Made by a program: the position numbers and the translations under genes. From contig JANMDR010000097.1 in NCBI GenBank assembly GCA_031376425.1, forward strand, positions 1 to 20,875: a stretch of DNA of 20,875 nt. Direction: 5' to 3'. This DNA comes from JANMDR01 sp031376425 (lineage in GTDB: Bacteria; Pseudomonadota; Gammaproteobacteria; Burkholderiales; Usitatibacteraceae). Shown here piece by piece: positions 7,245 to 14,151 of the stretch (position 1 is the first letter of the stretch; every line of letters starts with the position of its first letter). The notes beneath the pieces were generated by a model, which made no database searches, was not told the DNA's origin, and saw only the letters and a list, made by a program, of their open reading frames with translations.

Positions 7245-10130
7245 ATGTTTAAAGCAACTAAAAATAGCATCACGATGCATCACGCTATTCTGAGCGCGGC
7301 GCTTTTTTCAGCAAGCGCTTTGATTGCACCAACCGTAATTGCGCAAGAAACAAAGAGTGCATTGCCGACACAATCTAAAACAAGCTCATCCAAAGTCGCG
7401 CCAGCTGCAAAAGCAACGACACCATCCTCGACCAAAACTGTAAGCGCTACCATGCCTGAAAAAGTAACCGCAACCGAAGGCATTACCGAATACAAATTAC
7501 CTAACGGCTTGCGCGTTTTGATGTTTCCCGATCAATCCAAGCCGACCGCTTTAGTAAATATGACTTATATGGTCGGTTCTCGCCATGAAAACTATGGCGA
7601 AACTGGCATGGCGCACCTGCTGGAACACTTATTATTTAAAGGCACAGTTAAGAATCCAGATATTGCAACGCAGCACAGTAAACGTGGAATGCGCTATAAC
7701 GCCAGCACCAGTCAAAATCGCACTAACTATTTTCAATTGTTTCAATCCAGTGAGGAAAACCTAGATTGGGCCTTACAGCTTGAAGCTGATCGCATGGTGA
7801 ATTCGCCTGTAGCTAAGAAAGACCTTGATACTGAAATGACCGTTGTGCGCAATGAATACGAATCTGGTGAAAATAATCCTGTTGCCGTACTGGTTAAGCG
7901 CCTACAAAGCGTGGCTTACGATTGGCACAATTATGGTAACTCCACCATCGGCAATCGTTCCGATATTGAAAACGTAAAAATTGAAAATTTGCAGGCGTTT
8001 TATCGCCAATACTATCAACCTGATAATGCAGTGCTGATGGTGGCCGGAAAATTTGATGAAGCAAAAACACTAGCACTCATTGGCAAATACTACGGTGCCA
8101 TTCCAAAACCAACGCGGGTATTACCAAAGCTATGGACGGTTGAGCCCACACAAGATGGCGAACGACTATTTTACGTACGTCGCAAAGGTGATTTTCAAGC
8201 CGTTGTGCTCGGCTACAAAATGCCTGGCGCATTGCATCCTGATAATGATGCCATTAGCTTTATTAACTTCATGCTTGCTGATACCGCAAATGGTCGCTTA
8301 CACAAAGAATTAGTCACCACTGGCAAAGCTGTACAAGTATTGGCATTCCCGTTTACAGGAACTGACGGCACATTGCATCTAGCAGGAGCCATCGTTAAAA
8401 AGGGTGAGCCCATTGAGCCAGTACAGACTGCACTAACAAACTCGGTAGAAAACTTTGCCAAGAGTCCACCAACAAAAGCTGAAATGGATCGCGTGCGGCA
8501 AAACATTGCCAATGCCTCGGAGCGTGCATTAACAAACCACGAAAGTATCGGGCTACAGATGTCCGAATACATCGCGCTAGGTGATTGGCGCTTATTCTTC
8601 CATGCCCGTGATATTGCCGCAAATGTTACGGCTGAGCAGGTAGTTGCCACTGCCGCTAAATACTACAAACGTGATAACCGCGTAACTGGTATTTTCCAGC
8701 CAGAAGATATGCCACAACGCGCCGAAATTGCCGAAGCACCAACGGCGGCTGAAGTGCTGAAGAACTTCAAAGGCAAAGATACCGTGTCGCTCGCAGAAGT
8801 GTTTGATCCATCAAATACCAATATCGACAAGCGTACTAAAACTATTGATATTGATGGCATGCGCGTTTCCTTACTTTCCAAAAAAACTCGGGGCGAGACT
8901 GTAAATGTGCGCATTAGAATTCGCGCGGGTAATGAAAAATTACTGTTTGGCAAATCAACCATTTCGCAATTTACTGGTTCTTTATTGTCACGTGGCACAT
9001 CTAAGTTTACCCGTGCACAACTGGCCGATGAATTTACGAAACTAAAAATCGTAGGCGGCATTAGTGGCGGCAATGCCACTGCAAACGCAACGATGCAAAC
9101 TACCAAGGCAAATTTAGCTGATGCCATTAAATTAGCCGCGCATGTAATGCGTGAGCCGATTTTTCCTGAAAGCGAGTTTGAAGAATTGCGGAAACAGTCT
9201 CTGACGAACATAGAATCACAGAAGAGCGATCCATCCGCACTCGCTTCTATCGCATTAAGCCAACACTTCAACACTGTACCGCGCGGTCATCCACGCTATT
9301 CTCCGACGATTGCGGAATCAGAAGAAGACATCAAGGCAGTTACCTTAGCGCAAATTAAAGCCTTCCATAAACAGTTCTATGCGGCAGATAGGGGAGAAAT
9401 TGCCATCGTTGGTGATTTTGACGAGGCTACAGTCGCTGCCGTGTTAAAAGAAGCCTTTGCTAATTGGAAAGGTGCCGTACCCTATGTGCGCGAAATAGTG
9501 CCTTACCAATCAGTTGCGCCAACGAATCGTGCTATTGAAACACCGGACAAGGAAAATGGAACATTTTTAGCACGTCTCAATATCGATATGCGCGACGATG
9601 ATGCCGATGCACAAGCCTTAACAATCGCTAACTACATACTAGGCGGCGGTGCTGGCTTTGATTCACGTTTAACCGTGCGGATTCGGGTAAAAGATGGTCT
9701 GAGCTACGGTGTTGGTTCAAACTTAAACATCAGTGCGACAGATCGCAGCTCATCCTTCGTCGCTAACGCCATTGCTGCACCACAAAATATTAACAAAGTG
9801 GAAGCTGCATTTAACGATGAAATCGCGAAAGCCTTGAAAGATGGCTTTACAGATGCTGAAGTTGCTGCCGCAAAGTCTGGCGTGCTCCAGCAGCGTCTCC
9901 AGAGCCGCGCTCAAGACGCCGGACTTGTAAGTAGCTTGGCAAACAACCTGTACTTTGGCCGCACCTATGCCTTCAGCGCCGCGACCGAAGCAAAGATTGC
10001 AGCGCTAACTACCGCTGATGTGAACGCTGCCCTGCGCAAGCACATCAACCCCGCGAACATCACCATCATCAAAGCGGCAGACTTTGCAAAGGTGGCGAAA
10101 ATGGCAGCAAGCGGTGAAGTAAAAAAATAA
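7245..10130 (+). CDS. Exported M16 family zinc metallopeptidase, two tandem M16 units
   Basis: I chose the ATG at 7245 (961 residues): it starts a proper signal peptide (Lys-rich start, hydrophobic ILSAALFSASALIAPTVIA, then Gln-Glu), and AGGA lies 12 bases upstream. The longer frame from 7161 puts 28 unrelated residues before the signal. A Ser/Thr/Ala/Lys/Pro-rich linker follows to about residue 70. The first unit carries zinc motif HLLEH (124-128) and the third ligand Glu at about 204 in NEYESGEN. The second unit (about 530-950) lacks HxxEH, as usual, but keeps the C-domain pattern GGGAGFDSRLTVRIRVKDGLSY (substrate-closing Arg...Tyr). Expected to be a periplasmic peptidase acting on peptides or small proteins. 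It is paralogous to the truncated gene at the left edge. A strong terminator follows 26 bases after the stop. Confidence 0.93.
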   Translation: MFKATKNSITMHHAILSAALFSASALIAPTVIAQETKSALPTQSKTSSSKVAPAAKATTPSSTKTVSATMPEKVTATEGITEYKLPNGLRVLMFPDQSKPTALVNMTYMVGSRHENYGETGMAHLLEHLLFKGTVKNPDIATQHSKRGMRYNASTSQNRTNYFQLFQSSEENLDWALQLEADRMVNSPVAKKDLDTEMTVVRNEYESGENNPVAVLVKRLQSVAYDWHNYGNSTIGNRSDIENVKIENLQAFYRQYYQPDNAVLMVAGKFDEAKTLALIGKYYGAIPKPTRVLPKLWTVEPTQDGERLFYVRRKGDFQAVVLGYKMPGALHPDNDAISFINFMLADTANGRLHKELVTTGKAVQVLAFPFTGTDGTLHLAGAIVKKGEPIEPVQTALTNSVENFAKSPPTKAEMDRVRQNIANASERALTNHESIGLQMSEYIALGDWRLFFHARDIAANVTAEQVVATAAKYYKRDNRVTGIFQPEDMPQRAEIAEAPTAAEVLKNFKGKDTVSLAEVFDPSNTNIDKRTKTIDIDGMRVSLLSKKTRGETVNVRIRIRAGNEKLLFGKSTISQFTGSLLSRGTSKFTRAQLADEFTKLKIVGGISGGNATANATMQTTKANLADAIKLAAHVMREPIFPESEFEELRKQSLTNIESQKSDPSALASIALSQHFNTVPRGHPRYSPTIAESEEDIKAVTLAQIKAFHKQFYAADRGEIAIVGDFDEATVAAVLKEAFANWKGAVPYVREIVPYQSVAPTNRAIETPDKENGTFLARLNIDMRDDDADAQALTIANYILGGGAGFDSRLTVRIRVKDGLSYGVGSNLNISATDRSSSFVANAIAAPQNINKVEAAFNDEIAKALKDGFTDAEVAAAKSGVLQQRLQSRAQDAGLVSSLANNLYFGRTYAFSAATEAKIAALTTADVNAALRKHINPANITIIKAADFAKVAKMAASGEVKK

Positions 10131-10155
10131 GCACAATTAGTAGTTTGCTGCATTT

Positions 10156-10183
10156 AAAAAGCCCGCTGAAAAGCGGGCTTTTT
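10156..10183 (+). terminator. Rho-independent terminator after the M16 peptidase gene
   Basis: Perfect 12-bp stem, AAAAAGCCCGCT (10156-10167) with AGCGGGCTTTTT (10172-10183), closed by a GAAA tetraloop. The T-run on the right and A-run on the left make it potentially bidirectional. It separates the peptidase from the sensor kinase gene. Confidence 0.94.
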
Positions 10184-10257
10184 CCAATCGAAGCGAGTTC
10201 ATTACTTCGTGGCTTACGACAATATCGCAAAATATAGGCAACTGCATAAAATCGGTG

Positions 10258-10284
10258 ATTGGTCTCAGCTATTCGTCATTGGTC
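10258..10284 (+). promoter_or_regulatory. Candidate LytTR/AlgR-type operator upstream of the sensor kinase
   Basis: The 172-base stretch between the terminator and the kinase start has no gene. It holds a direct repeat ATTGGTC at 10258-10264 and 10278-10284, 20 bases start to start (about two helical turns), and between them CTATTCGTC (10269-10277), which matches 7 of 9 positions of the AlgR site CCGTTCGTC as I recall it. LytTR proteins bind direct repeats, so autoregulation by the adjacent regulator is plausible but unproven. Confidence 0.28.
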
Positions 10285-10355
10285 ACAAACAATTTGCGCG
10301 ATTACGCTGCTAGCCGCTATTCTCAAACCCTTGCTTAGAGTCGAAAGATCAACCC

Positions 10356-11603
10356 GTGATAAACATCAAAAATACTTTATCGAGCTGGTACATGGCGCTG
10401 GACAATCACGCAATGGCAAAACTTTCGCCTTCAGAACGTATAGAGGTCGCTGCGTTTGAAGCGTGGACGAAAAAAAATTGGCTACAACTTTTGTTGGGCT
10501 TGGGAGCGTTAGTTGGGGCAATTACCGCGTCCATTTCACTCATGAGCCCTGGTCGCAACTTATATGAATTAGCAGTCATTGTGTTGATATTGGTTATCGT
10601 TGTGCTTTTTAGTTTGATGTCGGCTTGGTTTGGTGCGGCGCAACGGCTTGAAAAGCGTAAATTCACCAGCGGAAAGTCAATGCTTGGGCTAATTATTTTG
10701 TCCGTGTTGGGCGGACTACTCGGCTTATTTTCCGGTTTGTACCTGAGTGGCGGCTGGGATCACGCCTTGGTTAAATTCCAGCGCTTAGCTGGTGTTGCCA
10801 TTGGCGCTACCCTGCTCTTTGCGATGATAGAAGGTGGCGTAATACTGCTCATTTTGCATATCCGCCGCCAGCAGGTTGAGCGTGCCAACAAGGCGTTGCA
10901 AGAACAAGCTAACGCGGAGAAATTAGCGCGTCAATTAACTGAGAGTCGTCTAAAACTGATGCAGGCGCAAGTAGAGCCGCATTTTCTATTCAATACTTTG
11001 GCTAGTGTGCAGGAATTAGCCGAAAACGGTGCGCCCGCGGCGGCAGCACTCATCGCGCAACTTATCACATTTTTACGTGGCGGCTTAACCGGTCTGCGCA
11101 ACGAGAGCACCACATTGGAGCGCGAATTTGCTATGGCGCAGGCCTATTTGAACATCATGAAAGTGCGTATGGGTGACCGCTTGCAATTTAGCCTTGATCT
11201 ACCTCCCGAAATGGCAAGTTTAAGTGTGCCACCAGCCATGCTAATTTCGCTGGTTGAAAATGCGATTAAGCATGGTTTAGAACCCGCAGTAAACGGCGGA
11301 CAAATTACCGTTACCGCGTTTGCGCAGGGCGAAAAAATCGGCTTACGCGTAGCCGATAACGGTATGGGTCTAAACACGTCCAAACGAGCATCTGAAGGCG
11401 TCAACGCAACAGAAGGCGGCGTAGGTCTCGATAACATTCGCGAACGCCTACAGGCCATGTATCGTGACACCACAATGCTAACTGTAGCCGCTGCTGCGGG
11501 AGAGACAGGCTTTGTAGCAACCCTGCTGTTGCCCAAGGTACAGGCATCTTCCAGCGACACCATAGCCAATTCAGCTGCTGACGAAAAAACTCTCAACTTC
11601 TAA
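10356..11603 (+). CDS. LytS/AlgZ-type sensor histidine kinase (His_kinase PF06580 family)
   Basis: A 415-residue membrane kinase when started at GTG 10356. ATG 10392, with GAG seven bases upstream, or ATG 10413 are alternative starts. Four hydrophobic segments span about residues 43-62, 71-92, 108-131 and 143-168, with no obvious extracellular sensor domain. A helical linker (about 170-200) leads to the phosphoacceptor box QAQVEPHFLFNTL with H209. The ATPase domain shows the N-box LVENAIKHGLEP (N302, H306), DNGMGL (334-339) and GGVGLDNIRERL (354-365). It autophosphorylates and passes phosphate to the LytTR response regulator encoded 13 bases downstream. AlgZ-like kinases control surface and secretion traits in related bacteria; the target here is unknown. 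The partner's frame is broken, so the kinase may be orphaned. Confidence 0.93.
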   Translation: MINIKNTLSSWYMALDNHAMAKLSPSERIEVAAFEAWTKKNWLQLLLGLGALVGAITASISLMSPGRNLYELAVIVLILVIVVLFSLMSAWFGAAQRLEKRKFTSGKSMLGLIILSVLGGLLGLFSGLYLSGGWDHALVKFQRLAGVAIGATLLFAMIEGGVILLILHIRRQQVERANKALQEQANAEKLARQLTESRLKLMQAQVEPHFLFNTLASVQELAENGAPAAAALIAQLITFLRGGLTGLRNESTTLEREFAMAQAYLNIMKVRMGDRLQFSLDLPPEMASLSVPPAMLISLVENAIKHGLEPAVNGGQITVTAFAQGEKIGLRVADNGMGLNTSKRASEGVNATEGGVGLDNIRERLQAMYRDTTMLTVAAAAGETGFVATLLLPKVQASSSDTIANSAADEKTLNF

Positions 11604-11616
11604 TTTACGAACCTCT

Positions 11617-12368
11617 ATGCCAACCGCCATCATTGCCGACGACGAACCCTTAATGCTCACCCGCTTGCGTAAAACGCTCAACCTTGCGTGGCCAGAACTC
11701 ACTATTTTGGCTGAAGCACGCAACGGTGTGGAAGCCATTGCCATGAGCGCACAACACCAACCCGATATCGCGTTTTTAGATATTCAAATGCCCGGTAAAA
11801 CGGGATTGGAGGTCGCCGCCGAATTAGCCAATAGCATGCATGTGGTGTTTGTAACTGCCTATGATGAATTTGCGGTAAAGGCATTCGAAAGCGGTGCCGT
11901 AGATTACATATTAAAACCGGTAGAATCGATCGTCTTACGCAAACTATCACGCGGATAAAGCTACGCCTGCAGGTAGAAACGCCGCCAGATATTTCGAACA
12001 TTTTGGCGGATTTGCTTAATCGCGCTCCACATCCAGCCGCCAACAAAAAGCTTAAATGGCTGCGCGCCTCATTAGGCAACGCCACTAAACTGATCAATAT
12101 CGATGACGTTCTGTTTTTTCAGTCCGACACCAAATACACTCGCATCGTCATGCAGAAAGGTGAGGCGCTAGTGCGCACCCCCCTAAAGGAGTTGGTGGAC
12201 GGCTTGGATGAAGAGGCGTTTTGGCAGATTCATCGCGGTACGATTGTAAATGCCGCAGCTGTAGATCGTGCCGTGCGTGAAGGCCCAGAGATATTAATCA
12301 TTCATTTAAAAAATCATACTGAGACCCTGCGGGTATCACGGCAGTATTTCCATTTATTTAAGCAGTAA
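11617..12368 (+). pseudogene. LytTR/AlgR-type response regulator, apparently split by a one-base frameshift
   Basis: Two frames together give one ordinary LytTR regulator of about 250 residues. Frame one (11617-11958, 113 residues) is the receiver: acidic pair D8/D9, phosphoacceptor D55 in FLDIQMPG, T80 in VTAYDE and K100 in ILKPVE. After KPVE it runs to a stop through unrelated residues. The reading continues in the frame 11925-12368 as IDRLTQTITRIKLRLQ, a linker, then a LytTR DNA-binding domain (LINIDDVLFFQSDTKYTRIV, IHRGTIVNAAAVDRA, LRVSRQYFHLF); within this part an isolated frame can start at TTG 12003. Adding one A at GTAGAA(A)TCGAT restores the whole protein. No other lesion is seen, so the change is recent, a sequence error or, less likely, recoded. 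It would bind DNA when phosphorylated by the upstream kinase. Confidence 0.88.
11920..11928 (+). other. Frameshift point in the response regulator
   Basis: GTA GAA TCG in the receiver frame must change to ATC GAT CGT in the following frame. One missing A in an A-run (AA instead of AAA at 11924-11925) explains it. No X-XXY-YYZ slippery heptamer is present, which speaks against programmed -1 frameshifting. Confidence 0.8.
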
Positions 12369-12371
12369 AGA

Positions 12372-12440
12372 AGGCTTTCAATTTTAAATAATGCCTTGAT
12401 AGTGTCTTAAAATTGAGCCTATTCAAGGTATTATGTTTTT
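12372..12440 (+). promoter_or_regulatory. Two overlapping alternative stem-loops (possible terminator/antiterminator) before the YkgJ gene
   Basis: Stem A: AGGCT-tt-CAATTTTAA (12372-12387) pairs with TTAAAATTGAGCCT (12407-12420), 14 pairs with a 2-base bulge. Stem B: ATAATGCCTTGA (12388-12399) pairs with TCAAGGTATTAT (12423-12434), 12 pairs including one G-U, followed by GTTTTT at 12435-12440. The order is A-B-A'-B', so the two stems interlock and cannot both form as nested hairpins. B with its T-run looks like an intrinsic terminator for the regulator transcript; A would be the competing form. The arrangement also lies in the possible leader of the gene at 12489. Confidence 0.6.
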
Positions 12441-12488
12441 ACTAACCTAGCAAATTCAATTTTTAAAAAGTATAGGTGCATTTTCGCC

Positions 12489-12854
12489 ATGCGTAGCAAT
12501 CAGCAAAAAATTCAGTTTTTTCGAGCGCGCATTCCCGCCTTCGAATGCATTCCCGGCTGCCATGATTGCTGTGGACCAGTTACTGCATCAAGCGAAGAGC
12601 TATTTGCCATGCCGGTAATAAGCGCAGCCAAGCACGAAGCGGCATTGCAGGATTTAAACTGTCCTCATTTAGGCGATAGCCTGAGTAAAAAGGGCTGTAC
12701 CGTATACGCGGAACGTCCCATCATTTGCCGCCTGTTTGGCACTACACCGCGGCTACCCTGCCCGCATGGTAAGCGCCCTGCCGCCATGATTGATGCACAA
12801 CTTGATACGCAAGTACAGCAATGGTTTTCCTCCACCCGCCAAGTGCTTGTTTAA
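12489..12854 (+). CDS. YkgJ family cysteine cluster protein
   Basis: A 121-residue protein with eight cysteines: C20, C24, C27 and C28 in ECIPGCHDCCGP, then C58, C70, C80 and C91. The CxxxCxxCC cluster followed by spaced single cysteines and the segment YAERPIICRLFG (73-84) are typical of the YkgJ/CxxCxxCC family (PF03692), which is thought to bind zinc or an iron-sulfur cluster; no reaction is established. No signal peptide or membrane segment is visible, so it is probably cytoplasmic. It has its own upstream leader of about 120 bases holding the alternative hairpins. The stop codon TAA is immediately followed by the 168-bp inverted-repeat element, so the natural C-terminus could have been trimmed by that insertion, although length and content look normal. 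Confidence 0.92.
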   Translation: MRSNQQKIQFFRARIPAFECIPGCHDCCGPVTASSEELFAMPVISAAKHEAALQDLNCPHLGDSLSKKGCTVYAERPIICRLFGTTPRLPCPHGKRPAAMIDAQLDTQVQQWFSSTRQVLV

Positions 12855-13022
12855 CTAGCAGCCTGTCGGACTATGGCTAAATCGGCCTAAAATTCGCCTG
12901 CGCGACCCATATTTCACCCATTTTTGAGTCAATATGCTCGATATTGACGTAAAAAATGGGCAAAATCTGGCTCGGCGCAGCCAAATTTTCCTTCCGATTG
13001 CCATAGTCCGACAGGCTGCTAG
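12855..13022. mobile_element. MITE-like 168-bp inverted-repeat element without coding capacity
   Basis: Perfect 23-bp terminal inverted repeats, CTAGCAGCCTGTCGGACTAT+GGC at 12855-12877 and its reverse complement at 13000-13022. The complementarity continues imperfectly inward and ends in a central hairpin, GTCAATAT (12928-12935) with ATATTGAC (12941-12948), flanked by CCCATTTTT and AAAAATGGG. The whole element can fold as one long hairpin. It begins with CTAG and ends with CTAG, which could be a 4-bp target duplication of YTAR type as made by IS5-group transposases; TAACTAG also recurs at 12852-12858 and 13029-13035. No ORF of note is inside. I recall similar ends in other betaproteobacterial genomes but could not verify this. 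It could also end transcription in both directions. Confidence 0.75.
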
Positions 13023-13050
13023 CCTCCATAACTAGTCTTTATACAAACGT

Positions 13051-13914
13051 ATGATTGCGATTCCCAATCCCTTTCCTGATGAAGGAGGCGTGTTACGTCT
13101 GCTTGAATCCGCTGATTGCGACACCACAAAAATCATTGCGCAGTTGCTAAACAACAATTACCACAAACCATTTATTATCGAGGTTGATGGCGTACGCAGC
13201 TTATACTTTACGCGTGCGCTTACGCAGAGTGCCTTGCGATTAAATGCGCCTGATGTGCTTGAATTTGATTACACACGCATGATGATGAGCGCGCTACTTT
13301 TCAACCCTGAACCGCCACATATTCTGATGCTTGGTATGGGTGGTGGTTCGTTGGCTAAATTCTGCTACAGCCACCTGCCTACGACAACTATTACGGTAGT
13401 GGAGATTAATCAGGATGTAATTGCGTTTCGTGATCAATTTATGCTGCCACCCGACGATGCGCGGTTGCAAGTAGTGCACGAAGACGCGCGCCAATACCTA
13501 AGCACTAATCGCGTGCTGGCTGACGTGATTATGCTGGATGCATTTGATAAAGATGGCGAATCGGTTGCCGATATTACCCAAAATTTTTACTTAGAAGTAC
13601 GCAAAAATTTATCGTCAAAAGGGATTTTGACAGCCAATATAGTTGGTTCAAAAGCGACTAGATTAAGGCATTTGCAGGGTATCTCTAATGCATTTTCGGG
13701 CAATACAATTTCTGTCCCGCTTGCGCATGACGGTAACTATATCGTATTTGCATTTCGCGATGGTGCATTTGAACCACGCTGGCGTTGGATGCAGAACCAA
13801 GCCGCTGCGATGAAAAAGCGCTTTGGACTAGATTTTCCAAACTTTGTGGCCGCACTTAAGCGCAATCGCAAAGATGGATACTTGCAAAGCGCATTGCACC
13901 AGAGCGAAGACTAG
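13051..13914 (+). CDS. Spermidine-synthase-fold SAM-dependent methyltransferase-like protein
   Basis: A 287-residue protein with the spermidine/spermine synthase pattern: GMGGGS at 95-100 (nucleotide loop), VVEIN at 116-120 with acidic E118 for the ribose, HEDARQYL at 143-150, and LDAFD at 162-166 where true synthases carry the catalytic Asp of DxTDP. The N-terminal part (about 1-60) is shorter than in classic SpeE and contains the small beta domain only. Proteins of this kind are commonly annotated as spermidine synthase, but the changed LDAFDKDG motif means aminopropyl transfer is uncertain; another SAM-type reaction is equally possible. No neighbouring speD-like gene is seen, which also argues against a standard spermidine pathway here. 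It lies between the hairpin element and the beta-oxidation operon, with a weak ribosome binding site. Confidence 0.85.
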   Translation: MIAIPNPFPDEGGVLRLLESADCDTTKIIAQLLNNNYHKPFIIEVDGVRSLYFTRALTQSALRLNAPDVLEFDYTRMMMSALLFNPEPPHILMLGMGGGSLAKFCYSHLPTTTITVVEINQDVIAFRDQFMLPPDDARLQVVHEDARQYLSTNRVLADVIMLDAFDKDGESVADITQNFYLEVRKNLSSKGILTANIVGSKATRLRHLQGISNAFSGNTISVPLAHDGNYIVFAFRDGAFEPRWRWMQNQAAAMKKRFGLDFPNFVAALKRNRKDGYLQSALHQSED

Positions 13915-14033
13915 CGATTGCTGCAGGCGGAACAGATAACAATATATTCCTAAAAATTTCCGTATACAGGTCTGTTTCAATATTGAATTGTGGAAAAGTG
14001 ACGGATAAATAAGCACCGTCGTACTAATAAAAG

Positions 14034-14122
14034 TTGACTGCACATTTAAAATACATTAGTGTATGGCATCTTCAATACACATATGTTTGGATAATCCGCG
14101 TTGCGACCTTACAGGGTCACAG
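14034..14122 (+). promoter_or_regulatory. Candidate promoter/operator region of the beta-oxidation operon
   Basis: The 237-base gap 13915-14151 holds no gene that I can support. Within it are TTGACT at 14034-14039 (a good -35 match but without a convincing -10 at 16-18 bases), the inverted repeat ATACA-TTAG-TGTAT at 14051-14064, the palindrome ACATATGT at about 14079-14086, and the inverted repeat TGCGACC...GGTCACA (6 of 7 paired) at about 14102-14121 close to the start codon. Several dyads in front of a fatty-acid operon suggest binding by a TetR- or FadR-like regulator; none matches an operator I can name. Confidence 0.35.
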
Positions 14123-14151
14123 CAAAAACACTGCTGAAAATAGGAAATATG

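Noticed and set aside
8213..8650. 145-codon open frame on the minus strand
   Set aside because: It lies wholly inside the M16 peptidase gene on the other strand, whose motifs and family similarity are clear; the product has no recognisable domain.
8663..9274. 203-codon open frame on the minus strand
   Set aside because: Antisense shadow of the second half of the M16 gene; Ser/Ala/Leu-rich composition typical of a mirrored frame.
11144..11596. 150-codon open frame on the minus strand
   Set aside because: Antisense to the kinase ATPase domain, whose N-box and G-boxes are conserved.
11917..11930. Programmed -1 frameshift in the response regulator
   Set aside because: No slippery heptamer; LytTR regulators are normally one continuous frame; a single lost A is simpler.
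12372..12434. Stable H-type pseudoknot of stems A and B
   Set aside because: Connecting loops of 0 and 2 bases are too short to span 12-14 bp stems, so alternative hairpins are more likely.
12855..13022. CRISPR-like or integron attC-like element
   Set aside because: One element only, no repeated units or spacers, and no integrase or attC core site; the TIR structure fits a MITE better.
14101..14151. TTG start giving a longer hydratase/dehydrogenase
   Set aside because: The added residues are outside the hydratase fold; ATG 14152 has AGGA at six bases.
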